From: Kudoa neothunni
Lineage: Eukaryota > Cnidaria
Assembly (NCBI GenBank): GCA_964304625.1
Contig: OZ199838.1
Span: 13,826,001 to 13,890,000, forward strand
DNA length: 64,000 bases
Reading direction: 5' to 3'
This document shows positions 1 to 11,957 of the stretch, piece by piece. A model generated the notes under the pieces. The model was not told the DNA's origin. It made no database searches and saw only the letters and a program-made list of their open reading frames with translations. The position numbers and the translations under genes are program-made. Position 1 is the first letter of the stretch, and every line of letters begins with the position of its first letter.

Positions 1-470
1 ACATTTTCCAGGATGATTGTTTCCAAAATTTGTCCGGTTCTCCGCTTCGATATCTTTAAAAAACAGTTTCTGTCCTTGTCAGTACAATGAATTATTTAAT
101 ATTATGGGTTTTTTAATATCTGATCAAAATTGTGCCTTTTTTTATTGATGGCGATGTCATTAATTTGCACAATTTTTCCTTTACTTCCAATTTTTGAAAA
201 ATCATCATCTAATTTTTCATAACTGATTTCCATTCAGACATTGTGGTACGGGAAAATATACTAATAGTTTGTTGCATATCGTCTTAGGTGAGGAAGGATG
301 TTGGACAAAACTAACAATTAATATGGATCCCTTCCATAGAGACAATTTTGGCATTTCAAAAATATTACCCTTTCTTATTGATCTTCTTTTGGTACATTTG
401 AAATTAAAACCATCGCTAATTTCTTTATTTACGCATTCGCTCCCCACAACACATCGGATAATCATTCAAT
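1..470 (-). mobile_element. Merlin (ISXO2-like) transposase relic, 5' part
   Basis: On the minus strand an 82-codon frame ending at 217 carries the N-terminal pattern of ISXO2/Merlin transposases: a CVVGSEC-type cysteine pair, then FKCTKRRSIRKGNIFE, which matches the usual C-rich finger followed by SIRxGxFFE. Beyond its stop, toward position 1, another frame gives KIGSKGKIVQIND, resembling the catalytic GGxGxIVEIDE block, with the first acidic position changed. The relic runs off the window edge, so its ends cannot be seen. It is decayed and not translatable as one protein. It is a different copy from the Merlin elements at 8658 and 21983. Confidence 0.6.
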
Positions 471-905
471 AATCTGAAGAGGGGGTTCCAGTTGTGTCGA
501 ATCGAAATGTAAATTTTTACTTAAGAGGTTTATTACTTTTGAAATTTAATTTGTATTACGCTGAAATGTTTTATGGGTAATTATACATGACGCTTTATTT
601 GAGTGAATAATTTCTCGCGTTTTATACAAATTATTCAAAAATTGAATCGAATTATTTGTTCATCTCATATACTCTATATTTATCCACTGGAAATACATAA
701 TGGAAATAAGTTTTTCCATCAGTTTATTCACAGAGTCAGGTTCTTGTTACTTACGCCTCTCAAAAATTTATTGTTTGAACGTAACATCTTATCTATTTTT
801 AAGAATAGTTTTGAAATGTGTACTTTTACTTATATTCACATACAAAGATCCAATATTCAACTATACCGGGCCAAAATTCATGTTTTTAAAAAACAGTAAA
901 TGAGT
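471..905. other. AT-rich stretch, no recognised gene
   Basis: Two overlapping open frames of 60-100 codons occur here, but their residue content looks like translated AT-rich DNA and I recognise no motif on either strand. It may be the non-coding flank of the neighbouring transposon relics. Confidence 0.4.
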
Positions 906-910
906 CTAAT

Positions 911-1970
911 TGTTGATTTCATTGGGATTAATACACGCTGAAAAATAGGATCTGACATGATTCGCACAGTTTTGTAGCTGATCAGTAATGACTTCATCAG
1001 AGTTCGCTATTATTACGTTCATCAATTGCTCCTGATTGGGTGTCCTTTGGTTTTTTTACAGTAAATTTAGTCTGATGGAATGATACCTTGATCGGATTGA
1101 GGAACCGAGAGTATGACAAAAATGTAACAGCCTATGATTTGTGGATTGAATTTGCTCCTTTGCTAGATCTGTTGTATGGAATCTCACATTATCCATTATT
1201 AGTAAAGCGTTATTAACACCACTGCGGATTAAGTCGCCAAATAGTTTATTTATGAAAATAGATAAACTCGTTGGTTGACATTTCCATTTTCTACGTGGAA
1301 TGCTCAAATCCGTTCCAAGTTTATATCCGCTATTAAAGTAATATCTTTTGATCGAATGCTTTTTATATTCAGGTTTGTTCTAGACCCTAGGAGTTCCTTT
1401 GTAAATGTTCTTCCTATTAACAAAGAGAAATGTGATTCATCTATATAGATGACAATGGAATGGCGAGGTTTAGATTAAAGGTTTCGTAACATTTACCTGT
1501 TCATTTTTTTAAATTAGAATGATTTTAAACTTTTATTGTTTTTTTAAGTATAATGAAAATCTCTTAAACAATTTGCAATCGTTTGAAGGGAAACATTAAT
1601 ACCAAAATATTCTAGAATCTTTTCGGTTATAGAACCTAAAGTAATTGTACAATCTTAGTTTACAAGTTCGCAAATGTACAATTTATGGTGTTCAGTTAAT
1701 TTTGACTGTCCTTCGCCTCCTTTTTTTGTTTTCTAATGTATTTAATTCCATGTTAGTCGATTTTTTATTTAAATTGCTCCCCTTTTTGAATAGTGAACAT
1801 TCATTTTTTTTATAATGTATTCGTAAGAGTATTGATCCTTGAAATAATTTGAATGCACCGACAAATTATGAATTTCAGCTAGTGAAACCGCCATTTGTCT
1901 CATGTCTTCGCTTAAAATGACGTATTTTCTTTCTTGGCTATTATTAGAAGTTAAATTTTGATTCGACATA
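911..1970 (-). mobile_element. Tc1/IS630-like (DDE_3) transposase relic, copy A
   Basis: Read on the minus strand from an ATG at 1969, the N-terminal block (MSNQNLTSN..., then MRQMAVSLAEIHNL) is the paralogue of the copy at 25639-26733. Further on, a YIDES-like first catalytic block lies near 1425-1455. LLIMDNVRFHTTD at about 1180-1200 is the second catalytic Asp region. The C-terminal TDQLQNCANHVRSYFSACI is at 911-1020. The middle third has several frameshifts and stops, and the third acidic block (YSPFLNPIEE in copy B) is scrambled here. I found no convincing terminal inverted repeats. The family is IS630/Tc1-like, judged from the MDNxRFH motif and the DD34E spacing in copy B. Confidence 0.8.
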
Positions 1971-3407
1971 ACGGTTATTCGTATCGCGGTTTCATTTTGG
2001 TCATGAAATACTGTGTGTTTAATAAATATATTATTATATTCTGTTTGGTTTCAGTTGTAATATTTGCAATATTTTCTCAATAATGAATATCCTACAATTT
2101 ACACGCTGCTCAAGTCAATAAAAATCGGTAATCGTTGACTAATAAAAATAAAAGGCAGCACTTTTCTTTAAATTGATTAGTGCATGCACCAACTATAATC
2201 ATTTTCCCCAAAAATTTGGTTAATTTTCAACGCTTGAAATATTTGTCAACAACTCTTCGGTATATTCGCGACAAAGATAGAAAAATTAAGTTCGAAAAAA
2301 TGTAAAGATACTGTTACGTCATACGACCTTTGTTAAATATGCCCATATACAGTAACTTATGGGTCGTATGTAATATTGTAATAAAACGTAAATTAACCAA
2401 TATCTAGAAAATTTGACTTATATAAACTTTATGGCATAAATAACGTATTAACTCAATCTGACGTATGAAAAATTACATCATCAATAGTTTTTATGCATTT
2501 TATGTTATGCGCAATTACGGCTCATGCGTAATGTTTTTTTCATGATTACGAAAATTATGGTTTGTGCGTCAACAGGTGGTAGACAACTTGAAACTCCATC
2601 CCAAAATTTGAGTTAATGGAATATTATCAACAAGTTGAGAGTGAATCAATGAAAATCTTTGATATGAAAGCGAGATCTGCCTTGAATACTATTATAAACA
2701 TACAGACTAGTTGTGTTAACATTATAATGATTGTCTGTTAAAGATTAAGAACAACTCTCAAAGGAAAAAAATATGGATATTGACCATAAATGAAAGAATG
2801 GATTGAACTGATGAAATTAAAAAAATAGAGGATACTCAATAAGTTTCTATCAATTAGGCTAATGAATTCCTTATGATGTCTTGCAATCAATACCTGTATT
2901 TATTAATTGGTTTATGGCTTTATAACAAGATGTAACATTTCGCATAATACATTTTATGATGGACCTTTAAATTATAAATCATATTTTGTTAAAAATTATT
3001 TTAGATATTAAACAAAATAAGTATGCTAAATTACTCAAAATATAGTTTAATTTTACAAATTTTTTACCTATTTTCGCATGCGTAAAGTTGTCGTTCGTAG
3101 TAATTTCGATTTCCCTTTCGATTACTCACGACCCACAAGTCAATGTAATACCATGTTAGTTTAAATAAAACGTTACAAATTTTTATCCTCAATTATGCAT
3201 TAATTCTGAAAAAATTCACTAAGCATATTTTAAATTTCTCATGATTTTGATATAAACGGAATATTACATCTATAATTGATCAACAAAATTAATATAAATT
3301 TGTAGAAAATATTTGTAGGCCTTAATATAATAAAAAATGTTCCTTTAAATTAAATTCAAAATTTTATTTGTTTTTATATAATGGCCTACTATATTTTTTA
3401 TTTTATA
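1971..3407. other. AT-rich intergenic DNA with an imperfect palindrome
   Basis: No coding region is recognisable. At about 2310-2375 GTTACGTCATACGACC is followed about 30 bp later by GGGTCGTATGTAATAT, an imperfect inverted repeat. A related GACCCAC...AATGTAATACC stretch recurs near 3128-3152. These could be remnants of a short inverted-repeat element, but I cannot delimit one. Confidence 0.35.
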
Positions 3408-4268
3408 CTAGCGGGAACTACCCAGCGTTGCTTGGGGAAGATTTCGCATAGATACGTTTCTTAATAATATTCAAAAAATATATCGAAGTTTCAAATTAAC
3501 CCATACATGCAAAATAACTAAAAATTTTCAGATGACATACTTTGAACGATTTGGATTAACGAAATTTAAATTATGATCATTTCTGTGAAGGAAAGTATCA
3601 ATCCCTGGGTTCATTTAAATATTTCGTGACTCAGCACCAACGCTAAATAATTTAAGTTCAGAGTCAGTGTCGTATTTTTTTGCATTCCGAATTATTTAAA
3701 TCCCGTTAAAATGTTACCCTAAACGTTATTTTTGGTCTGGCTTAGAAAGTTCGTCCACCACTGTTTACGGAACAAATAAATAGAAAAAGATATAGAAATC
3801 GAAGAAAATTTACAATAATTAATTTTTAATGAACTATTTCTCATAAACAGTTTCAAATCGCGCCAATATCAACATAAATAATACAAATAGTAAGATGAAG
3901 CAAAAGTACAACCATCTGCATTGAATTTAATCACGAAAAGTTAAACTTAGCGGACGATTTCAATGGAATCTACGGACGTAGTATTTCCATTATAATGCTT
4001 CGATCAATGTAATTTTAACGTTTCCACCAATTTGTTATTCATGAAATATATACATATTTTTATCACATCGAAAACCATTAAAAGAACCTTCAAAATGTGT
4101 ATATCAAGTCAAATACGTTAAAACTCCACAAATAAGGAGTGTGTCCGCACGAACGCCTAAATTTACACATTAAATTTATATATAAGTTAGATGGAAGCAG
4201 TTAATCATCATTTGATAGAACATATAAAGGGGTAAATTAACTTCATCCGACCATCAGTAGGTCATAAG
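3408..4268 (+). repeat. Interrupted old repeat, left part (ACTAGCGGG start)
   Basis: The block opens with ACTAGCGGGAACTACCCAGC followed by GTTGCTTGGGG, a start seen in widespread invertebrate dispersed repeats. It runs to the target duplication of the hAT element at 4261-4268. The sequence resumes at 7929 and ends near 8155 with a CACACGGACAAACA and TATATATA tail. The hAT insertion splits it cleanly, so the two flanks join as ...GTAGGTCATAAGCAGGTG. No coding potential was seen. Family assignment is uncertain; recognition rests on the two characteristic ends. Confidence 0.4.
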
Positions 4269-7200
4269 TAGGGGTTAAGACGGTTCGGTTTCGGTTATTT
4301 CTAAAACGGTTTTCGGTTTTTTAAATAATTTTTTCAATTATCATTGTAAATTTTTGTTCAAGCAAAAAAAATTTAAATATGTGATAGAATGGAATGAAAG
4401 CTTATTTTAGTTACTCTTTGTTTAAATATACTCTTTCAACCCAAATTTTGGATTATTTTAGAATAGAATTAATTTTGATGTAAACTTTTACTGTTATAAT
4501 TAATTTTATTATTTAACATTTTTTGTCATTACCTTTAAAAACGATTATATATATTTTAAGCTAAAATTTTTTCAAACGCACTATAAAAAATTCTATAGTT
4601 CAAATTTCAATTTAGTTATTTCTATTTTCATAAATAAAAACAATTGTCTCAAGTTTCGAATCACTCAGTTTTGTTCTCAAGTGGGAAATAACACGGTTGC
4701 ATAGGGAAAAAACATCTTTCTGAGTCAATACTTGTAGGCCTTATATTAGCGAGAGTTTTACGAACCCTCTCTAAACGATCTGACATCACACCGTGATTAA
4801 TAAAATTGGTAATTTCGTCGGAATCCGAACAATATTTTGACTTTTTTGGCCTGGCCGCGTAATTTATCAAATCGTCTAAATCCATTTCAGCTTCCGAAGG
4901 TTCATGGTTGTGGATTTGATCATTCGGTTCAATGAAATTAATTGCTTCTTGTAACTCAAAATTTGATGGTCTTCTGTAGAATAAACTTTTTTCACAAATG
5001 TTTGAATCGAAGCTCAAAAACATAAATATGTCAGACCAAATGGTGCGTCGTTCAAAGCAGCGTTCGATAAATTTCATTTTTAAATTTTCTGAAATTGTTC
5101 CGTCAATAAGAGAGAGATCCTCAACTGTGTTAGTTAGTATAAAGTCACATTGTGCAAGATTTATTTGTGACTGAAAGTTTGAGAACGGCGCGATGCACAA
5201 TTTCCAGACATGATGTTAATTCCTTAACATTCAGTCATTTTTACAATATATTTATCGATAATTACATTGACCAAAATAATTTCATCTTTTTCGATCAGTA
5301 AATTCTTTTCCAAAATCATGTAAGCGTCTTCAATGGCCTCGAACATCTTCACAAATTTGACTAACATATCGTAACAACTTGACCATCGTGTCACACAATC
5401 GATATCCATTGATAGGTATTTAATGCCTTTTCTTTCACATGATTTTCTCAAGGCGTCCGAAGCCAATCCAGATCTTGAAAAGTAACTGACAACTGACCTC
5501 ACCCGAGATAAAATATCTAAGAAATTTGGCACAAGGACAAATTCTTGCTCATCAAACTCCAGCTCGTCAGTTATAGTTTCGATATTTTTTGGCTTCTGGC
5601 TATTAGCTTCTTCATACATTGTGTCTTTTACAGCTATACGTTAATGTAGGTTTGTCAATTAATAATTCAATTACCTAAATTTATTCCATGTAGCATGCAC
5701 TTTATCTGCTGAAAACCTAACTCAAAAGTGCATTTTGCCATGTTTGACGCTCCATCGGTACACATAAATAAGGACGTAACGCCAAATTTCGATAACTGGT
5801 TTTTGATTAAGGACGCCAATTCTACGCCTGTACATCTTTCGGTGACTCTAATAACCCCGAGCGAAATTTTTTTGTCTTCGAAATATGCTTGGATATTGAG
5901 AAATCGTTTTTTAGATCTTGACGTCCACTCATCAGAACAGAGCGCAGGTCTTGAATTGGCACCGGAAAAAATTTTTTTTATCTTGCTCACCATAGATGCT
6001 TCTACTTTTACGCAAGAATCGAAAATTTCATCATAGGATACTGGGATTTCTTTATTGTGAACTTTTTTCAACAATCGTCTTATGGTGGTACTTTTTGCAA
6101 TTTTGGCAATATCACTATCCAGGTTAAAATCCCAAAGACTTTTGCTCGCAAAACTTTCAATAACGGGTTGTGTTTGTATGCTTCTAAATTTCAATAGAAA
6201 AATATCAGCGATTGCAACAACTTACTTTTTGAATCAATCCCATGTATTTTAGCGTGTGCATGCAATGTACTAGTCGAACTTTTTTTGCACATAAGTACTG
6301 CATCAATAACATTTTTACATATTTTTAGTAATATTAAAGTATGTGGCACCTAAAAAACGTCCTCTTGCGCATGTTTTTCACGATTCTTGATAATAAGATG
6401 AAAGAATACGGAGATAAAAAATTCAGCTCAAAATAATGACTTTAAAATTATAAGAATTTTTCATCCAAACGCAGTCGGATACATGCGTAACCTCCATCTT
6501 CTTTCAACAAACATTGAATTGTTCTCTAACTCGTTTTGAAAATCAGTCATAAATTGGTTTCATTTCGTATTTTTTATCGTATAAAAGAAAATTTTTACGA
6601 TGTTAAATTTATCTATACATGTTTTTATTGGTTTTTAAATATGAATGGTTTTAAACAAGAACTTAACCACGTGCTCTCAATATGCATTTTCTTATAACTT
6701 GTGTTTTCTTTCACGCTCACTCAGACTTAGAATAAACACACACGCGGCTTGTTCAGGTCCGACAGTAAAACAATATAGAGCTTACTTAACAAGGTGATGA
6801 AGCAGCCGTTAATTTATATAATAGTTATAATCTCCAATAGAACTGATAAATTTTTTTTAAATAAATCAACACTATATTAAAGATAAGCATTTAATTTAAA
6901 AAGGTAAATATCTTGAGGTCGATTATATGATGTTATTACTTTATTAGAGGAAATTTTACGTGTGTGTTTAGTCTAACATTCAACAAATGTAAAAATGTTG
7001 TTATTGTACCTTCAAAGAATTTATATTTCTATAAATATATCAGTTTTAGTCAATTATGTGTGTACTGATATAAATAACTTTAGTTAACACATATACTTTT
7101 ATATCTCGTAATATTCTCAATTCGCATTTTTTTGAGAATTATTTGTTACCAAACTTTGACATATAAATAAACTTAATAAACAATAAAAATATCGCTTAGT

Positions 7201-7920
7201 AATTTTTTTCCAATATTATACAAATACTGCAGGGTAAAACAAATTAATATCATCATTTTTAAAAATTAGGTTTCTGAATTTTAATAATAAAAATTGAATA
7301 AATTCATAATTTCTCGAAAAAAATTAAATTTAAAAAATTATAAACTAAAACAAATTTTACTACATTGACATCGATATTTTAAAGTTCATAAAGTATTTTT
7401 ATCTTAGCGAAAAATGAGATGTTTTTGTGAAATTTGCAAATAGTTTATTTTCCAAGTTAGTTTATAAAATTGTTAGATATCCAAAGCGAAAAATCTAAAT
7501 AGTAATAATAAATAACTTTTGATTTAATAACTAAGATGGAAACATAAAAATTCAATGTTAGATGAAAAAAAAGATGGAGATTACACGTGTAGCCGACCAC
7601 ATTCGGATGAATAATTCTCAAAATTTTGAAGTTATTATTTTCAGCTAAATTTTTGTATTTCATATTCTTTTATTTTATTATCAAGAATCGTGAAAAAAGA
7701 AATGCGAAAGAATATGTATAAGGAGACGCTTTTTAGGTTCCGCATACTTTACTATTACTAAAAATGTGATTGACTACTTATTTTAGTGATTCTTTGTTTA
7801 AAATTCAGCATTAACTGATAATAGAAGCTAAATTATAACAATTAAAAAATAGATTTTTAAAATCGGTTTTGGATTTTCGGTTTTCGGTTTTGCCAAAAAC
7901 CGAACCGATCTTAACCCCTA
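4269..7920 (-). mobile_element. hAT element, copy 1, with exact 8-bp target duplication
   Basis: The element starts TAGGGGTTAAGACGGTTCGG at 4269 and ends with the inverted TAGGGGTTAAGATCGGTTCG at 7920. It is flanked on both sides by the identical 8-bp direct repeat GTCATAAG (4261-4268 and 7921-7928), the target-site size of hAT transposons. The transposase is on the minus strand, roughly 6194 to 4661. It holds an N-terminal RNase H-like half (SDEWTSRSKKRFLNIQAYF, FMCTDGASNMAKC) and a C-terminal dimerisation motif RPTSIDSERCFF. Stops and shifts separate at least three blocks (6194-5667, 5619-5224, 5200-4661), so it is inactive. A sister fragment lies at 17280-19057. Confidence 0.9.
4661..6194 (-). 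pseudogene. hAT transposase, broken
   Basis: Three successive minus-strand blocks cover a hAT (BED/ZBED-type) transposase. Block 1, 175 codons, has the catalytic-core segments CSDEWTSRSKKRFL and FMCTDGASNMAKC, then LHGINLGN. Block 2, 131 codons, contains the helical insertion with CVTRWSSCYDML, the hAT TRWxS signature. Block 3, 179 codons, ends with the dimerisation segment IRPTSIDSERCFF and LENKTE. A BED zinc finger upstream was not recognised, so the N terminus may be lost. A frameshift lies near 5640-5667 and a break near 5210. Confidence 0.85.
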
Positions 7921-7928
7921 GTCATAAG

Positions 7929-8160
7929 CAGGTGTTAATCCTATTGTTGTAACTGGGTAATCCGTTTAACAAACTTTAAATCGGCGAAATCACTATTTTC
8001 TAAACACTTTTAGGAATATTTGGTAGTTTGAAAACGATTTAAAGAGTTTGTTAAACATTGTGATTGTTGAAAAATTCCATAAACGTATCTCTATGGGGAA
8101 AAACTTTTGTCGCATACACACGGACAAACAAATGATTTTATCTATCCATATATATATTTT
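7929..8160 (+). repeat. Interrupted old repeat, right part
   Basis: This is the continuation of the repeat beginning at 3408. It contains ACTGGGTAATCCG, TAAACGTATCTCTATGGGGA and the CACACGGACAAACA tail before a TATATATA tract at about 8150, a tail typical of the same class of repeats. It lies directly after the right target duplication of the hAT element. Confidence 0.4.
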
Positions 8161-8657
8161 TTAATTTTGGAATTATTTATTTCCTATGGAAATTATAGAT
8201 TATTGTATTGCTTATCCTGATGATAATATTGATTTGTAATTCTTAGAATTCAATTATGGGAACATTTTCAATCAGCTTAATATTATATTATTAGTTCATG
8301 AATATAACATCTCATTTCCTACATGATGATACTTATTATTTCCGAAAATTTTGTTCTGATATGTATATATTAAATGTCACTGACTAAATATTCAATGTTA
8401 CATACATATCACCATTTGAATACGTAAAATTTGATGAGTGTAATGTACTAACTTAATCCTCGAATACCTGATCATGCCTATCGTGGCCGCCTTATAAATA
8501 ATAACGTTTAGATAGTTAAAATATTTAAAAAGTTTTTATGCCGTAAAATAAAAATTGTAAATATATTTTAAAGAAATGAATTTCTAACAATTCATTTATT
8601 GTGTCTATAACAACTTGATTCTGTTAACTAATTTAATCTGGAATGGGAATCGCGCGT
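8161..8657. other. AT-rich spacer, no recognised feature
   Basis: I see no coding frame of interest, RNA gene or repeat end until the Merlin target duplication TCGCGCGT at 8650-8657. Confidence 0.4.
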
Positions 8658-10623
8658 GGTAATGGTGTACTTACCGGCTACCAAAATTCGGCATGATGTC
8701 GGGATTTTTTTCGGCCAATTTTTTCGTAGATTAAGTTCATTTACTCTAAAAAGTTGCAGCATACAGATATAAATCAATTTTTGTTGTTTCTAATGTTTCC
8801 TAAATTCGTTATCATAATCCTCTGTATGACATATTAATCTCCTTTATGGTACTACTTTAGGTATTGTTTTCTTGTTTTAACCAATTTAAATTAATGTTTT
8901 TGTGAAGTTATCCTCTTTAATTATTGAAAAATGATTTTTAAAATATGTGTAATCTACTTATTTGCCGATTTAATCAATTAAAAATTGAATCATTTTATTT
9001 TATAATTTTTTTAGAGATAATTTTCTACCAAAAAGTAGCTAATATTTTATTATAACTAATAATTTAAAAATCTTGTGGCGATTTCTTTTTCTATCTACTC
9101 CAAATGTTTCTTGTTTATGCATAAAGTTAAAAATCATTTTAACAATAATATATCTTTTTCACAAAACGTTCAAAAATATACCTTAGACGTAACTAAATCA
9201 GTTAATACAGAGCTTATAGAATTGCATATTCTATTACAATATTTTTAAAGTTTAATGATTTGAATGTTGTTTATTCTTTTATAATTATATTTTAACACTT
9301 TCTTTATAAACATAGCATATTCATTTATAAGAGTCTTACTTGGTAAAGTTGATTTTACACGTCACATATAAAATCATTAATATCCCTATATATTTATTAA
9401 TAATATTCAAATGTGATTGTAACCTCGTTCTTGTAGTTTATTGTAAGCAGGCCATTCGTCGCTGTAAATAGTTGACCCTTTAAGGACCTCGTTCTCAATT
9501 ATTGGTATCAGAGTTTCATGGTTTCTTCTTTGAACATTGAAATACCTTACCTCTTTTAGAGTCCTTTTCCCATCAGGATCAACTGAGCACAAACAAAGAC
9601 CAAAAACCCAGGGACCGTCCACCCTATTCCCATATTTTTCAGAATTCGAACATAGAGCTAATTTATAAAATTTACTATCGTATAATTAAATAACATATAT
9701 AAATATATTGTCGGGCAATACTTACTTCCACTTCCATCCGTCTAGAAGACATAACAAATTAATTAAATTTTTTTTCTTATTACTGTCACTTCATTCTCAA
9801 GGATAAAAATTTCTTTTATAGAAGAATGTTTCCAAGAATCACCATTCAAGTAACGGCCACTGTTATTTTTTCTTTTGCCATATAATAGACTTTCATCAAT
9901 TTCAATAATGTATCCTTCACCGCCGAATTTTTGTCGATTGAGGAAATGGTTTGTACAAATGGTTCGAATTTTAATAAAACAATTTATAATCGATTTTTTG
10001 GAGACAGAAACCATTGATGAGATTGATTCAATAGTATTATCTAAAGACCAATAGTACAAGATCTTTAATATATTCTTGGTAGATAATTTTTGTTTTACAT
10101 CTGTCTTATTTAATGAAGAAATCAATTGGCTAATTTCCTCTCTTTCTTGTAGAGGTATACATTGTGTCGCAACCTCTACAGTTTCTACATTGTTTTCGAA
10201 ACCAAGAGATTAAATAGAATCTCATTATTATTTATAAGCAAAAAAACTCATCGTCTGATTTAATATCAACCATTGTCGCCTTATTTTCTGGAACGTGCGT
10301 GCTTAAGCTTAAGTGATAAAATACAAACTTAAATCACATATATGCGTAACTATATTAGATTATTATATTATTATGTTCTATATATCGCGATAAAATGTGA
10401 GAAAACATATAGTTTGAGGATCTTTTTATTTGGCGTCACGTGTTATGTTATGCTCAATTAATGGATTATGACAACGAATTTAGGGAACATTAGAAACAAA
10501 AAAATTGATTTATATTTGTATGCTGCTACTTTTTAGAGTGGATGAACTTGATCTACGAAAAAATCGGCCAAAAAAATCACGACATCATGCCAAATTTCGG
10601 TAGCCGGTAAGTACACCATTACC
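8658..10623 (-). mobile_element. Merlin element with long inverted ends and 8-bp target duplication
   Basis: Both ends read GGTAATGGTGTACTTACCGG; the outermost 25 bp are identical, and imperfect inverted identity (about 90% by eye) continues for about 160 bp (8658-8820 against 10462-10623). The flanks carry the same 8-mer TCGCGCGT (8650-8657 and 10624-10631), the target size of Merlin. The minus strand encodes an ISXO2-like (DDE_Tnp_IS1595) transposase in two blocks. One, 10125-9763, has IEIDESLLYGKRKNNSGRY with the first catalytic Asp. The other, 9622-9407, has DGPWVFGL, LIPIIENEVLKGSTI and YSDEWPAYNKL with the second Asp. The C-terminal third with the final acidic residue is not recognisable after 9407. 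Confidence 0.9.
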
Positions 10624-10631
10624 TCGCGCGT

Positions 10632-11957
10632 ATTATAATAATTTTGTTAAATTACATATCATAAAAAAGTATTAGGTTAATTATAGTAGTTTAACTTTAA
10701 TTTAGATATTCGTATCGTAACTTAAAAGTTCAAAATCTAAAAATCCTTAGACTATATACATTTATTATTTTCGTCAACAGGGAAAGAGATTTCATAATAA
10801 AATAATGAATTTTGATAATAAAACAAAGGCTCGGTTGTTAAATAATAATATTAATAAGTAAATTTGCAAAGTCAAATCAAAAATTAAGTTATATATTGCC
10901 TTTTTATTATATATATTTCAATTTCTAATCATATTACGAAATACACACTTAAACGTTAAAATGCAATTGCTTGTTTCCGCATGCGCAATGTAATTAAAAT
11001 GTCATAATTCCAATATTTTTAGTTTATTTTCTAGTTTTACTTTAACAAAAATAATTACTACTAATCTTATGAAAAATCTTGTACGAAATAAATAGTTAAT
11101 TTATCTAGTTCATGCTCCATTTAAATGCACAATTAACTGCTGTAAGTGGTACTCCTGTATTGAAAATATCGACGTGATACTTAAAATAACACTCAATCAA
11201 ATATAGAATAATTGTTCGATTTAGCGTTGGTATGTCACAACCTATAATACGCTCACAAAGAGACAATCTCGATACACTGACAGGAGAAAATAATAACAAT
11301 TTTAGTCACCATAGTGATCCTATCAATAAAGAAAGTGTGAAAAGAGACCCACAATATAAAGGGGATATTAGGAAACTCCTAGTGAATGTCACTTTTTCTC
11401 TGGGAGAATTCAAAATGAAATTTATTAAAAAAACTGAAATCCAACTAATTAGTTTAAAAAAAAATAATTAACAAAAATTAAAAATATCGAAAAGATTCAA
11501 TAGATAATCATGCTATTTTATAGTTCGACCTAAATTATTTTTCTAACAACATATTAACGAAAATAAATTTACCAAAACTAGTGTCATTTTCTCTCATTCC
11601 AATTGTTAGATCTTTGTTCTAACTACTTTACGCGGTAATCCTAATGAGCATCTAGATTAATAAAAAACCTAATGAAATAGTTAAGTAACTATTTTTGATT
11701 AAAAACTTATATTCAAACAGGTGAATATCTATGTATTCTTTTATATTTTGATAAACGGAATAAAAAGAGTTGAAAAAATATACATATACAATGCAGCTAC
11801 CACATAAATCAATGTGATAAGGATCAAACCGATAATTCTTATAATTTAAGCACAAAAATGCATTATTTACGCAATAAGAAGTATTTTTTGGGGGAAAAAT
11901 GCCAAATTGAAAATAAAATTACATTCAAAAATAAACAAAAGAGCTCAATTAAAATAA
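10632..11957. other. Gene-free region downstream of the carrier gene
   Basis: Open frames of 60-80 codons occur on both strands near 11105-11471, but they overlap each other and match nothing I know. Poly-A/T tracts are frequent. The carrier gene 3' end lies on the right, so part of 11640-11957 is probably its 3' UTR. Confidence 0.4.
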
